Shown piece by piece: positions 1-8,499 of a DNA stretch of 21,253 nucleotides (position 1 is the first letter of the stretch; each line of letters opens with the position of its first letter). The DNA is taken from NCBI GenBank assembly GCA_016709575.1, contig JADJMM010000010.1, positions 1-21,253 on the forward strand. Direction: 5' to 3'. The translations under genes were made by a program, and so were the position numbers. The notes under the pieces are model-generated. The model was given only the letters and a program-made list of their open reading frames with translations, had not been told where the DNA came from and ran no database searches. The stretch comes from Sphingobacteriaceae bacterium (GTDB taxonomy: Bacteria; Bacteroidota; Bacteroidia; B-17B0; Aurantibacillaceae).

Positions 1-29
1 AAGCTCCGTATGGTTTTCCGGAGCTTTTT
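1..29. terminator. Hairpin terminator at left edge
   Basis: Arms AAGCTCCG (1-8) and CGGAGCTT (19-26) pair perfectly around a 10-base loop, followed by a T run. It reads as a rho-independent terminator for a plus-strand gene lying left of the window. The flanking A's mean it could also work on the minus strand. Confidence 0.7.
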
Positions 30-254
30 GTTATCCATTTCTGAAATTTACTTTATTAAAGGTTATGCACTTGCTCTTGAAAGACTTCATTCCAGTAAGT
101 CTCTTACTCCAGATTGTGTCAATTCGGCTTTAATATCCCCTCTTTTAAGCCCTTATTAGTAATATACCGCCAATTATCTAATCAGATACAATTTTGTCAA
201 ATAATCTATATACTATTGATAAAGAAAACCGTTATTAATCTAAACAAATAACAT

Positions 255-1450
255 ATGAATTTTTAGTCGTTTACTTATTAATCATGGTATATTTAGTCTC
301 AGTTCGCAACTCAGATCACAGTCATGTACAAGTTCTTTCATACCAACAAAACACAGTTGTCCTGTCAACACCGTTTGGTTTAAGACCAATCCCTTTCGAA
401 TCCAGATTAGTTGGCAAGGGAATACACCAAATGGAACTTTAACGACGGCTCATTAATTGACACCAATAAGATTCTTGTACACACTTTCCCTACGGGAAAT
501 ATTATAATGTATTAAAACCATAAATTCTCACAAATAAGCAACCCTCTTAATTTTTGCATAGTAAAGGATTCTATGTATGTAGATGCGTCTCACAATTGTT
601 ACATGTCTGCCACAAATAAAATGAAAGTTACCTGGTTAACTGATTCTACATATGGAGTTGCCAGTTACATTAGTGGCTGCGCATACAATTTAAAAGAAAT
701 TGCTGTAACTATGGGTAATGGCATTTTGTACCATCCTCCGGTCGATGCCTTCTATCTTTTCATCGAGCCAGAATTTTTTCCTTTCACTTTACCCAGACGA
801 GATACCGCTTATGCTTTTACACATCATATTATTCTAGTTCCAACCTCTACATCAAGCACTAGCATGGCAATGAGCAAGATCATTCCAAAAGACAGTATTC
901 CGAAAATGACCGGAAATTGTCACGCCGCATTTTTTTATGATGCCGGCTGATTCCTTTAATAATTGGGTAGTTCAGAATTATTCTTCCGGTAGCGGCCTCT
1001 TACTTATTTTTTGGGATTTTGGAGATGGAAACACTTCCACTTTAGTTAATCCTGCTCATACTTATTCAACTGTTGGAACTTATACTGTCTGCTTAACTGT
1101 AACAAGCGGCACTTGTTCTGATACATTCTGTAGTACAGCTTTAACAGATACCTCACAAATTGGTTATGGCATGAAACAATTAAACATGGTAAAACATGAA
1201 TGTAGGCGTAAAGGAATCAGCATGAAATAAATAATCTTACAATTTATCCGAATCCATCTAAAGGCGTTTTTAATTTTGAATTTAACATCTCTGTAAAAGA
1301 TCAAACTTTAGAAGTGTTTAATTATATGGCCAATCTGTTTTATCAGAAACATTAAACGGTGATAAATATCAGATAGATCTGAGTAGCAACCCTTCCGGTA
1401 TTTATTTCATCAGGATAGCAGGACTAACAAAGAAGATTGTTATAGAATAA
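255..1450 (+). CDS. Secreted PKD-domain protein with T9SS sorting domain (frameshifted)
   Basis: The gene appears to encode an exported, possibly surface-attached protein sent through the type IX secretion system. Its pieces lie in different frames. A hydrophobic N-terminus (MNFLVVYLL, from ATG 255 after restoring one T) precedes a PKD-like unit near 325-530 (CTSSFIPTKHSCP then WNFNDGS). A second Cys-containing unit spans 573-950. A clear PKD domain spans 937-1180 (FWDFGDGNTST, HTYSTVGTYTVCLTV). A type A sorting domain spans 1228-1450, starting LTIYPNPSKG and ending PSGIYFIRIAG then KKIVIE. Adding one G near 1330 restores YMGQSVLSETLNG. At least four indels are needed, and the part before 573 is weakest. 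The ligand is unknown. PKD and sorting domain are certain; start and single-gene status are inferred. It converges on the next gene with two bases between stops. Confidence 0.7.
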
Positions 1451-1452
1451 AC

Positions 1453-3869
1453 CTACTTCCCCGCCTGTATCCCACCGCCACCATCAGTGTTGAGGCGTTG
1501 CTGGATTTGCATTTTACCGAAGCGGTAACTAATTCTTATACGGAATCTGCGGGGTGTCCATTCTATCATACCAATATGCGCTCTGGTCAGAATACGTTGT
1601 AGTGTACGAGAAATAATCTTTATACAACACATCATGAAGTGCTAATGTTACATTTAGCTTTTTATTGAAGAATGCTTTATCAATACTAATATGAACCGCG
1701 CTACGGGCGTGGTAGGTTTGCGGACCATGTTGAAACGCCGAACCCAAACCTGCCCAAACTGCAATCTTGAAATCCTTAGCAAAATAAAATTCGTTATTCA
1801 TGTTTACATAATAATTATACGTTTCAGAATTTATATCCTCGTCTTTTAATTTTCCCGAAAAAGTCTGATACATTCCAACTAAATACGTTTGAAAGCCCCA
1901 CCATTTAATTCTATGTTGTGCTGACAAACTTATATAACCGTTATCATACTTCGGTAAATTAGCGAGCGTATCAATACTTACTCGGGAAGAATCTGAGTGT
2001 ATTGGTAGTAGAAAGTAAAATCTTTTGTTTTATCATAACCCACACTTAAGGTTACAGCCTGACTCCAAATATAATCTAGATTCATGTGATGCGTGAACTG
2101 CGGACGTATTTCTGAATTTCCTACCCCGTAATTTAATTGATCGTTAAATTGTCGAACCGGATTTAACATACTTGAATGCGGGCGACGTAAACGATAACTG
2201 TAGGCTAAGGTTAAAGTATTTTTCTTGTTCAAATTAAAATCTAAACTTCCGCTGGGAAATAGAGTAATGTAATTTCGTTTGTAAAAATAGTTTGAGCTTT
2301 TGAAATTAATATTCACATCCGTTTCTTCGGCACGTAAACCAATACTGAAACCAAATTTATCCCAGCTTCTTGACAAAGTGGTGTACGCTGCTAAAATGCG
2401 TTCTTTGTAATTATAATTGATATTAAAAGTAGTATCACCAACAAAAAAGCCAGTAGATTTATTAGATAAATTCCATATAGTTTTATCATCATTATCTTCA
2501 AAATTTGCTTTTAGTCCTGCTTCGAGAGAGAGTTTGTTTTTAAATGTTTTATTCAAATCCAATTTCCCGGTGTATACATTATAATTCCCTATTTGAAAAA
2601 GCCGTGTACTTACTGGCAGGCGCCACTTCATTGTCACTATTATCAAAAAACGCGTAGTTCATTTGTTTATCCACTTGTTCAGTATAATTATTGTAACCTA
2701 CACTTAATCTTATTTGTCCGCCAGTTGAATCAATTTTTTGTAATAAACTCAAGTTATAATTTGGTGAAGCGGTTTTATATTTTTCCTCTACAGAAGAATT
2801 TGTTTTACCGTAATTAAAAATGTACTGTTTCCAATTCCTGTTTTGTAAGTCTGAAGCCAACGATCATCATTCCTTCCACCATTCACATACAATCCAATCA
2901 GCATGTTTTTAGTGACGTCGTATTCAATTCCACCGCTTCCTGAAAATACATTTTGCCAACCTTCGTTTATGCCAGCGGAGTTAATAATTTCTGTATTTCC
3001 ATTTTACAGTATACGTACGCTCTAATTTTGATTATTAATATGATCCCAATGTCCGTAAAGAAAAACTGGAGAAGATGCTAAGCTTTTAGATTTATAATTA
3101 AACGAAGCGCTCGGACCGAAACGTGCTCTTGCTCCCATGCTCGCACCAAAGCAACATTACCATTGTAGCCACTTACTTTTGCGCGTTTGGTAACGATGTT
3201 GATTAATCCTCCTGTTCCTGCAGCGTCATAACGTGCAGGTGGATTTTTTATTAATTCAATTTTCGAAATATTATCTGCACTCATACCGGCGAGCATATCT
3301 ATTACTTGTGATGATGGCATTGACTGTAAACGATCATCAATCATAAAACGCGCATCACCTGCACCATTAATTGTGATATTGTTTTGTGCATCTACCATTA
3401 CACCCGGAAGTCGGCGCAATAAATCGAGAACTGTATTTCCTTTTGCGATGATATCATTCTCCACATTCATCACAATCATCCCTTTTTTAAATTCAATAGC
3501 AGGTTTATATACGGCAACCGAGACTTCTTTTAAGTTAACACCTTCTGCTTTTAAAGTTTGTGTGGGGATTGTAATTTGAGAAAGAGAATCCACACTAAAA
3601 GTAGCAGTGTTTGCTGCTTTAAATCCAACGGCTGTGAATTTTATAAAATAATCGCCTGCCTTAATTTTTTCAAAAATATAGAAACCGGCGCTATCGCTGA
3701 TATTACCTTTAACCTGACTGCTGTCTTTAGCATTTAATAGTGCCATCGAGCAATACGAGACGGGGGCTTGCGTGGAATCGGTTATTACACCTTTAATAAA
3801 ATTTTGAGAATAGGAGAAAGTACTAGAACAAATAAGTACAGCGAGGGCTAAGGCTTTTATCATCTTCAT
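1453..3869 (-). CDS. TonB-dependent receptor-like outer membrane beta-barrel protein (frameshifted)
   Basis: This is an outer membrane receptor of the OMP_b-brl_3 type; its substrate cannot be told. The start is placed at MKMIKALALAVLICSS, a signal peptide ending FSYSQ. It is preferred to the longer frame from 3905 because that adds non-signal sequence. A CarboxypepD_reg-like beta-sandwich follows (about residues 24-105: GVITDSTQAPVSYCSMAL), then a TonB plug domain (about 125-225: DLLRRLPGVMVDAQNNITIN, ending ARYDAAGTGGLINIVTKRAK). The barrel fills the rest, in pieces at 2860-2579, 2646-1978, 1927-1529 and a tail ending RRFRIRISYRFGK, the usual last strand of the family. About 805 residues is normal length. 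Indels lie near 3140, 3000, 2860, 2600, 1950 and 1560. No SusD-like partner follows, so it is probably not a SusC polysaccharide transporter. Confidence 0.85.
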
Positions 3870-3880
3870 ATATAATGCGG

Positions 3881-3887
3881 CAAAGTA
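3881..3887 (-). promoter_or_regulatory. Possible -7 element for the TonB-type receptor
   Basis: On the minus strand the sequence is TACTTTG, one base short of the Bacteroidota -7 consensus TAnnTTTG, 11 bases before the chosen ATG. A missing base in this error-prone assembly could explain the short spacing. No clear -33 TTG is seen. Confidence 0.3.
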
Positions 3888-4038
3888 GGAATAGTTACAA
3901 CTCAATTTGAAACTTTAACTTTTAATTAACTTTATTTATAGTTGATACACTTTATAAGGTTTAAAGTTCAATGTTTTATGGGTTTATATTAAATACGATA
4001 GAATTTACAGAAGTTGCATGTGTTTTTAAGAGGCCTTT

Positions 4039-4094
4039 TTCCCTCTCCTACGAGGAGAGGGGGGACCACGCTTGCGTGGTGGGTGAGGTTACTT
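4039..4094. repeat. Two-hairpin GC-rich intergenic repeat, copy 1
   Basis: Hairpin one pairs CCCTCTCCT with AGGAGAGGG (4041-4061). Hairpin two pairs ACCACGC with GCGTGGT (4065-4080). GGGTGAGGTTACTT follows. The same module recurs at 5996, 7510 and 8371, and inverted near 16322-16385. The stop codon of the minus-strand gene at 4089-4691 lies inside its right end, so it is also the 3' UTR of that gene and may help end transcription. Confidence 0.9.
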
Positions 4095-4691
4095 CACCGA
4101 ATCTTTTACTTGTAAAACATTAATGGTATTGAATGCCGGCGCGGTTTTATGTATTGAATTTGGACCTGGCTGACAAACAGCAGGACCCGGATTTGTAAGA
4201 GCAACAGTTGGCATAGTCATCATTTGCATCACATTTGTTGCTGATGTTAATGTTGAAACCGCATTGGATGTTGTTTCATTTGTTTTCTCTTTTGTGTTTT
4301 CCGTTGCTTTCTCTGTTAATTGCTCATTTGGTTGAACGGTTGGAATAGCAATTCGGATTGGCTTAATATTTGCGCTCGTTACCTGAGCAGTTTCTTGTAA
4401 AGTAAAAGGCTCTTCTCCGTAGTGATTAGGTTCACTTATCGAATTAGAGGTCATTATTTCCTTTTGCTCAGGAACACGATTTTCATTGTCTTTATTATAC
4501 ATCATCACTGCCGATGATATCACAATAGCTGAAATAAAAAGTTTGGTAAGGAGTCCTTTTGTGATGATTACACCTGCTATGGTTGTTGTAGTAGCTAAGG
4601 CTCCTGCTTTTACTGCCGCGAAATTCATACCGCTCAATACTTGCGATGATGTTAATTCGGGGCGACTATCTATTAGTTTATAATTATTCAT
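4089..4691 (-). CDS. Single-pass membrane protein, putative anti-sigma factor
   Basis: A 200-residue protein begins 23 bases after the sigma factor stop, so the two are almost certainly one transcript. The N-terminus (SRPELTSSQVLSGMNF, residues 9-24) resembles the short cytosolic stretch of Bacteroidota proteins encoded after ECF sigma genes. A hydrophobic segment lies at about residues 48-64 (LLTKLFISAIVISSAVMMY). The remainder is a low-complexity Ser/Thr/Glu/Lys/Asn-rich tail, presumably periplasmic, with two Met-rich patches and Cys at 173. No ASD or ZAS zinc motif (HxxxCxxC) is visible. The role as sigma regulator rests on position and topology, not on a recognised domain. Confidence 0.6.
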   Translation of the reverse strand: MNNYKLIDSRPELTSSQVLSGMNFAAVKAGALATTTTIAGVIITKGLLTKLFISAIVISSAVMMYNKDNENRVPEQKEIMTSNSISEPNHYGEEPFTLQETAQVTSANIKPIRIAIPTVQPNEQLTEKATENTKEKTNETTSNAVSTLTSATNVMQMMTMPTVALTNPGPAVCQPGPNSIHKTAPAFNTINVLQVKDSVK

Positions 4692-4714
4692 GATAAATAT
4701 TTTTTAATGTTGTT

Positions 4715-5245
4715 CTACTTTCGAATATATTCTCTTAATTTATCCAAGACTCTGTACGTTCTGATTTTTTGCGTTGGCTTCGCTTATTTCTAATATATCT
4801 CCCATTTCTGCAAAAGGACGGTTCTCGAAAAAGCGGAGCTCAATTAAATTCAAATCTTCGGGTGATAAATGCAGTAATGATTTTTTGAGTGTCGCGATTA
4901 ATCCATCATCTACCTCAGTTGATTCGCTTGCCATGTTTTTTAAGCCATGTTCGTTTAAACTGATGATGCGTTCTTTTTTGTTTTTCTATAAAACATATTT
5001 ATCTCATTGATTGCAATTCTGTACAACCAACTTGAGAACGGAAAACCCATGTCTTTATACTTTGAAATATTACTCAGCGCTTTTATAAAAACGGTTGATG
5101 TAATATCTCTGGTATCATCTAAACTCTCTACCCTTTTATACACAAACTTTAAAATTTGCTCGTAGTATTTTATGTAGAGTCGCTCGAAGGCCTGCGGGTC
5201 TGTTTTACTTTGTTCTATTAATTTTTGTTCTATTTCAATATCCAT
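4715..5245 (-). CDS. ECF-type RNA polymerase sigma-70 factor (two indels)
   Basis: This sigma factor directs RNA polymerase to a small regulon. Region 2 is at 5245-4990: FERLYIKYYEQILKFVYKRV, the DTRDITSTVFIKAL helix, and FSSWLYRIAINE. Region 4 is at 4900-4715: LSPEDLNLIELRFFENRPFA, then ISEANAK. Reading breaks after FYRKTKK in a run of six A's, where dropping one A gives KERIISLNEHGLKNMASE. It breaks again after EANAK in another six-A run, where dropping one A gives AKIRTYRVLDKLREYIRK and a stop at 4715. The repaired length of about 176 residues is normal. Two homopolymer slips in one short conserved gene point to assembly error. The downstream one-TM protein is the likely regulator. The extracytoplasmic signal is unknown. 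Confidence 0.9.
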
Positions 5246-5260
5246 AGTACTAATTTGTTT

Positions 5261-5333
5261 TCTCCCCTTTTTTAAGGGGAGACAGCCTTAATTCCGTCCC
5301 GATAGCTATCGGGACGGAATAGGCAGAGGGGTC
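5261..5333. repeat. Composite inverted repeat with 30-base perfect palindrome
   Basis: TCTCCCCTT/AAGGGGAGA (5261-5282) is followed by a perfect 30-base palindrome at 5291-5320. Its half site is ATTCCGTCCCGATAG and its centre CCCGATAGCTATCGGG. GGCAGAGGGGTC closes the block. It separates the sigma factor from the next gene, whose stop lies just right of it. The RNA would form a strong hairpin on either strand. Confidence 0.9.
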
Positions 5334-5335
5334 AA

Positions 5336-5920
5336 TTATTTCTTACATTTAAAATCATTACACACTTTATCCAAACCTTTCCAAACCTGATGTGCATAAG
5401 GTTGAGGCGATAATCTAAAAAAGACAAACGTTTTTTCTTCGCCCGGACAAGTCGTTAAACGTATTTTATAATTTAGTGTCATTGGTTTTTGTGACATGTA
5501 ATCTAACATATAAACCGTACCCTCAAAACAAGCTTCATAAGTACTGAATGTTTTTTCTACTTTGTTCTTTACCACAACAGGAATTAATTTCTCGCGGGGT
5601 ACAGACTTTGTTGCAGAGGCGAGTCCTTCGTAATAAACTTTCAAATGACCTTCGAGAGTTTTAGCATCTATTTTTTGTTTGCCATCGAGGTACCATAAAA
5701 AAACATAACTCCAATAATCAGCGCTATCTTTTCTGGCCCACCCCGGCGTGAAACGTATTTCTTCCATTCCCTTATACTCAATAGAGGGCGCGAAACTAAT
5801 AGGAAAAGGAATTTTCTCTGTTCCCCATCCTGCGGGGCTTGGTAAGTCATATTGAACATCATTAGTTTGTCCAACTGCAGTTAATGTAAAGAGACTTATT
5901 ATAAATACTAATGCTTTCAA
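5336..5920 (-). CDS. Secreted protein of unknown function
   Basis: A 194-residue intact frame. A signal peptide is clear (MKALVFIISLFTLTAVGQ, cleavage about residue 18), so the product is periplasmic or outer-membrane facing. The mature part has a Trp/Tyr-rich core (RFTPGWARKDSADYWSY, FLWYLDGK) and three cysteines apart from one near the tail (ACFEG, LTTCPGEE, VCNDFKCKK), which could form disulfides. The pattern recalls small conserved exported Bacteroidota proteins, but I recognise no named family. Its stop lies right beside a composite repeat. Its upstream region is similar to that of the propeller gene at 6316-7434, so the two may be expressed alike. Confidence 0.75.
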   Translation of the reverse strand: MKALVFIISLFTLTAVGQTNDVQYDLPSPAGWGTEKIPFPISFAPSIEYKGMEEIRFTPGWARKDSADYWSYVFLWYLDGKQKIDAKTLEGHLKVYYEGLASATKSVPREKLIPVVVKNKVEKTFSTYEACFEGTVYMLDYMSQKPMTLNYKIRLTTCPGEEKTFVFFRLSPQPYAHQVWKGLDKVCNDFKCKK

Positions 5921-5995
5921 ATCTGGTTCTTTCCCTATGCAATGCAGGATTTAGTGGAAAGGTACAAAAGAAATGAGTTTTTTTAGAATACGGAC

Positions 5996-6318
5996 TATTC
6001 CCTCTCCTTACAGGAGAGGGGGGACCACGCTTGCGTGGTGGGAGAGGTTACTTCGCTTGCGTGGTGGGAGAGGTTACTTCGCTTGCTTGGTGGGAGAGGT
6101 TATTTTGTTTAACCACCCCTGTCTCGTTTTTGGTAATGATGGTTGTGAATGGTTGACCACCCCTGTCTTCCGCCGAAGGCGGATACGACTGTCCCCTCCT
6201 TGGCAGGCGGGGAGTTGTTTGTGCACGGGATTTGCTTCTCTCCTGCCAAGGAGAGACAGGTTTTTTTGTTTAACAAAAAAACCAGAGTGGTCGCCGAAGG
6301 CGGATGCAGAGGGGTTTA
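5996..6318. repeat. Large composite intergenic repeat, copy A
   Basis: The whole gap between two genes is repeat DNA. It holds the two-hairpin module (6000-6054), two further tandem copies of its right half, CACCCCTGTC blocks, and a long-range inverted pair CTCCTTGGCAGG (6196-6207) / CCTGCCAAGGAG (6242-6253). Two GCCGAAGGCGGAT boxes and GCAGAGGGGTTTAC follow, running into the next gene's stop. Open frames across it (5973-6326, 6149-6427) are translated repeat, not genes. A near-copy lies at 7510-7735. Confidence 0.9.
6029..6106. repeat. Three tandem 26-base units
   Basis: Copies at 6029-6054, 6055-6080 and 6081-6106. Each begins GCTTGCGTGGTGGG and ends GAGGTTACTTC. The third differs by a few bases (CTTGG for CGTGG, TATTTT end). 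The unit is the right half of the two-hairpin module, so this is a local slippage expansion, not an array with spacers. Confidence 0.9.
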
Positions 6319-7434
6319 CTTCCTAAACTCCGTAAACTCTTTTGTTGACGGATTATATTTCATCGGACCAGTCACAGTTCCAAACCAAATATTTCCGTCT
6401 TTGTCTTCTGTTGATTCGAAAACCTGACCCGGAGATATTTTTTTTATTTCTGTAAACGGACCATCCTTTTCTCCATACACTGCAGAAGGTGTGTATTTAT
6501 AAAGCGCCATACCACCTTCAACACCGCAACTAATCCATAAGTTGCCGGCTTTGTCTTCCATGATGTAACCGATGAAATTATTCATGTGTTTAGTTAGACT
6601 ATCACTTTTTATTGCTGGATTGTAACTGTAAAGTCCGTCTCCTCCGCCAATCCAAATGATGCCTTTTTTATCTTGTATCACAATGCGTGCGTTGGTGAAT
6701 GGAACTCCCGGTTTAATATAAAATTGCTCGAAAGGTTTCTTCACTTTGTTTGCTGCTACTAATTCTTTATCCACTTTATTATTGGCGATAGAAGGATCGC
6801 AAATGCTCACACCACCGCGGGTGTATATCCAAACTTTTCCTATTTTGTCTAACATAGATCCCCAGGTACGATCGAAACACAAACCATCTGTAGTATTATA
6901 ATTAGTAAATCCTTTTTTTGAACTGATGCTTGCGCCTGCAGGTGTAATTACGCCTGCTCTTGCGCCTGGAGTAATTGATACGGTTGGATCATAAATACTA
7001 ATACCTCCGTCGGTGGAGATCCATACTTTCCCGTTCTTGTCTTCCATAAAATCAAGAAATCAAATCATCGGCGAGACCGTTCTCTGTTGTGTAGAGTGTC
7101 CATGTTTTCCATCAAATCTGTAAAGCTCCGCGCGCACGGTGCCGAACCAGAGGTCGCCGTTCTTCATTTCGCGCACGCAAAATGTGTGGAATGGAATGAG
7201 ACTTTCTTTTAGCATGTAATTGGTGAAGACTTTGCCGTCGTATTTTACTATGCCCGTCCAACTGCCAAACCACATATTGCCTTTTTTATCTTGCTGAATA
7301 AAGCGGACAATTGTACTTGGATGATAAGGTGAAACAGTATCGTAAGGCTGAACATAATAAGGATCTGTTTTTTGTGTTTGAGAAAATGATATCGTGCAAA
7401 TTAAGAGCAGATAAATAAGAAATTGTTTTTTCAT
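6316..7434 (-). CDS. Secreted two-component-regulator propeller protein (two indels)
   Basis: The start MKKQFLIYLLLICTISFSQ (7434) gives a signal peptide; the longer frame from 7515 only adds repeat-derived leader. About 371 residues follow, with seven Reg_prop-type blade motifs of the form 'DKxGxxWxGT..Gl..YDG': QDKKGNMWFGS, EMKNGDLWFGT, MEDKNGKVWIST, MLDKIGKVWIYT, IQDKKGIIWIGG, MEDKAGNLWISC and TEDKDGNIWFGT. Seven blades fit one closed propeller, the sensor half found in hybrid two-component systems. Here no kinase or DNA-binding part follows, so it is a stand-alone periplasmic or lipid-surface binding protein with unknown ligand. Adding one A near 7100 gives GKTWTLYTTENGLADD; removing one T near 7055 gives LISDFMEDKNG. 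The stop at 6316 lies in repeat DNA. Confidence 0.85.
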
Positions 7435-7480
7435 TTGAGAATTGCTTTTGCTGTGGAATGCAGAATGTGGAGGAAAGGTA

Positions 7481-7488
7481 CAAAAGTA
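7481..7488 (-). promoter_or_regulatory. -7 element upstream of the propeller gene
   Basis: Minus-strand TACTTTTG matches TAnnTTTG and is followed by TACCTTTCC, about 47 bases before the ATG at 7434. The gene at 5920 has a related site (TTCTTTTGTACC at 5961-5972) at the same distance, within a duplicated upstream stretch. No convincing -33 element. Confidence 0.45.
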
Positions 7489-7509
7489 ATGAGGTTTATT
7501 TAGTACGGA

Positions 7510-7735
7510 TGCCATTCCCTCTCCTTACAGGAGAGGGGGGACCACGCCAGGCGTGGTGGGAGAGGTTACTTTTGTTTGACCACCCCTGTCGGCTTTCAGC
7601 CTAGACTGTCCCCTCCTTGGCAGGCGGGGAATTGTTTTGTGCATGGGATTTGCTTCTCTCCTGCCAAGGAGAGACAGGTTTTTTTGTACTAAAAAAAACC
7701 AGAGGGTCGCCGAAGGCAGATTGGCAGAGGGTTTT
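7510..7735. repeat. Large composite intergenic repeat, copy B
   Basis: Same order of blocks as at 5996-6318: the two-hairpin module (7513-7570), CACCCCTGTC, and the inverted pair CTCCTTGGCAGG (7613-7624) / CCTGCCAAGGAG (7660-7671). GAGACAGGTTTTTTTGT, CGCCGAAGGCAGAT and GCAGAGGGTTTTG follow. It lacks the tandem 26-base expansion. It sits between the propeller gene promoter and the ORF6N gene stop. Confidence 0.9.
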
Positions 7736-7738
7736 GTC

Positions 7739-8277
7739 TTAAAATACTTTGCTTCTATTTGAAATTTTATAGCCGATCTTGGGTCGTTCCTCCTCGCTCT
7801 GAATAAATTTCTTTACATACTTAAACAGTAACTCCACTTTCTCATCCTGATTAGTAACCTTTTTTCTATTTGCTCAATTTTCAACAAAAGATCTTTATGT
7901 GATACCAATAATTGTCTCATTCTGGTGAAAATCCGAATTATTTGAATATTTACATCAATGGCCGTTTCACTATTTAAAACACTCGACAACATGGCCACTC
8001 CTTGTTCAGTAAAAACTAAAGGCGGTTTTCGCATCCCCATTTTTTCAGAATTGGATATCACAAATTGTGATATCCAATTTTCGAACTCTGAAGGGGTTAA
8101 TTTAAACATAAAATCATCCGGAAATCTTCTTACGTTTCTTTTAACTGCTTGATTTAACACCCTCGTTTCAACTCCATAAAGGCGCGCCAAATCCCTATCA
8201 ATCATTACCTTTTTTCCTCTTATTAAGTATATACTTCTCTCAATTTGCTCATCAGTAATAGATAATTTATGCTTCAT
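7739..8277 (-). CDS. ORF6N-domain DNA-binding protein (one indel)
   Basis: The N-terminal ORF6N domain (about residues 8-95) shows the family pattern: IYLIRGKKVMIDRDLARLYG, TRVLNQAVKRN, RFPDDFMFKLT, and VFTEQGVAMLSSVLNS. ORF6N domains are found in phage antirepressor-type proteins and in many stand-alone bacterial genes. They are thought to bind DNA; the target is unknown. A helical tail follows (IIRIFTRMRQLLVSHKDLLLKIEQIEKK). Adding one A in the A run near 7862 replaces the early stop at 7813 with VTNQDEKVELLFKYVKKF and a tail ending SNRSKVF at 7739, about 179 residues in total. It could be a prophage remnant, but no other phage gene is near. It stands alone between two repeat blocks. Confidence 0.85.
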
Positions 8278-8294
8278 CTGTTCTTATTTTAAAT

Positions 8295-8302
8295 CAAAAT
8301 TA
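8295..8302 (-). promoter_or_regulatory. -7 element for the ORF6N gene
   Basis: Minus-strand TAATTTTG matches TAnnTTTG exactly, 17 bases before the ATG at 8277. The leader would be very short. No clear -33 element. Confidence 0.35.
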
Positions 8303-8370
8303 TTACAAGGTTTTTTAAATCCCTGCTACAGATTATAGCAATTTTAAATTTGTTTAAAAAAAACAACCTT

Positions 8371-8430
8371 CCCTCTCCTTACAGGAGAGGGGGGGGGGCC
8401 ACGCCTTGGCGTGGTGGGAGAGGTTACTTC
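8371..8430. repeat. Two-hairpin repeat with a long G run
   Basis: CCCTCTCCTTACAGGAGAGG, then an extended G tract, CCACGCC/GGCGTGG, and GGTGGGAGAGGTTACTTC. It is the same module as at 4039. The usual six-G step has grown to about ten G's, which is either real slippage or a read error. Confidence 0.9.
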
Positions 8431-8440
8431 CACATAATTA

Positions 8441-8489
8441 ACCTCATCCGTCTGCCAAAGGCAGACACCTTCTCCTATGAGGAGAAGGG
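8441..8489. repeat. Second intergenic hairpin family
   Basis: ACCTCATCC leads into GTCTGCC/GGCAGAC (8450-8466) and CCTTCTCC/GGAGAAGG (8468-8488). An inverted copy with GGCTGCCGAAGGCAG lies at 16393-16440. It is immediately downstream of the minus-strand gene that stops at 8500. Confidence 0.85.
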
Positions 8490-8499
8490 AATTGCTGCC

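Noticed and set aside
30..254. Possible minus-strand gene end next to the left-edge hairpin (DIKAELTQSGVRDLL, then KSFKSKCITFNKVNF)
   Set aside because: It needs at least two frame changes in under 150 bases, has no start and no recognisable family. Otherwise I see nothing in this stretch.
6029..6106. CRISPR-like array
   Set aside because: The three units are directly adjacent with no spacers, and no cas gene is nearby.
5973..6427. Plus-strand open frames of 117 and 92 codons
   Set aside because: They translate hairpin repeats and the opposite strand of the propeller gene's 3' end; no ribosome site and no protein-like pattern.
7739..8277. Prophage at the ORF6N gene
   Set aside because: No integrase, structural or lysis gene is nearby; neighbours are secreted host-type proteins. 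Stand-alone ORF6N genes are common.
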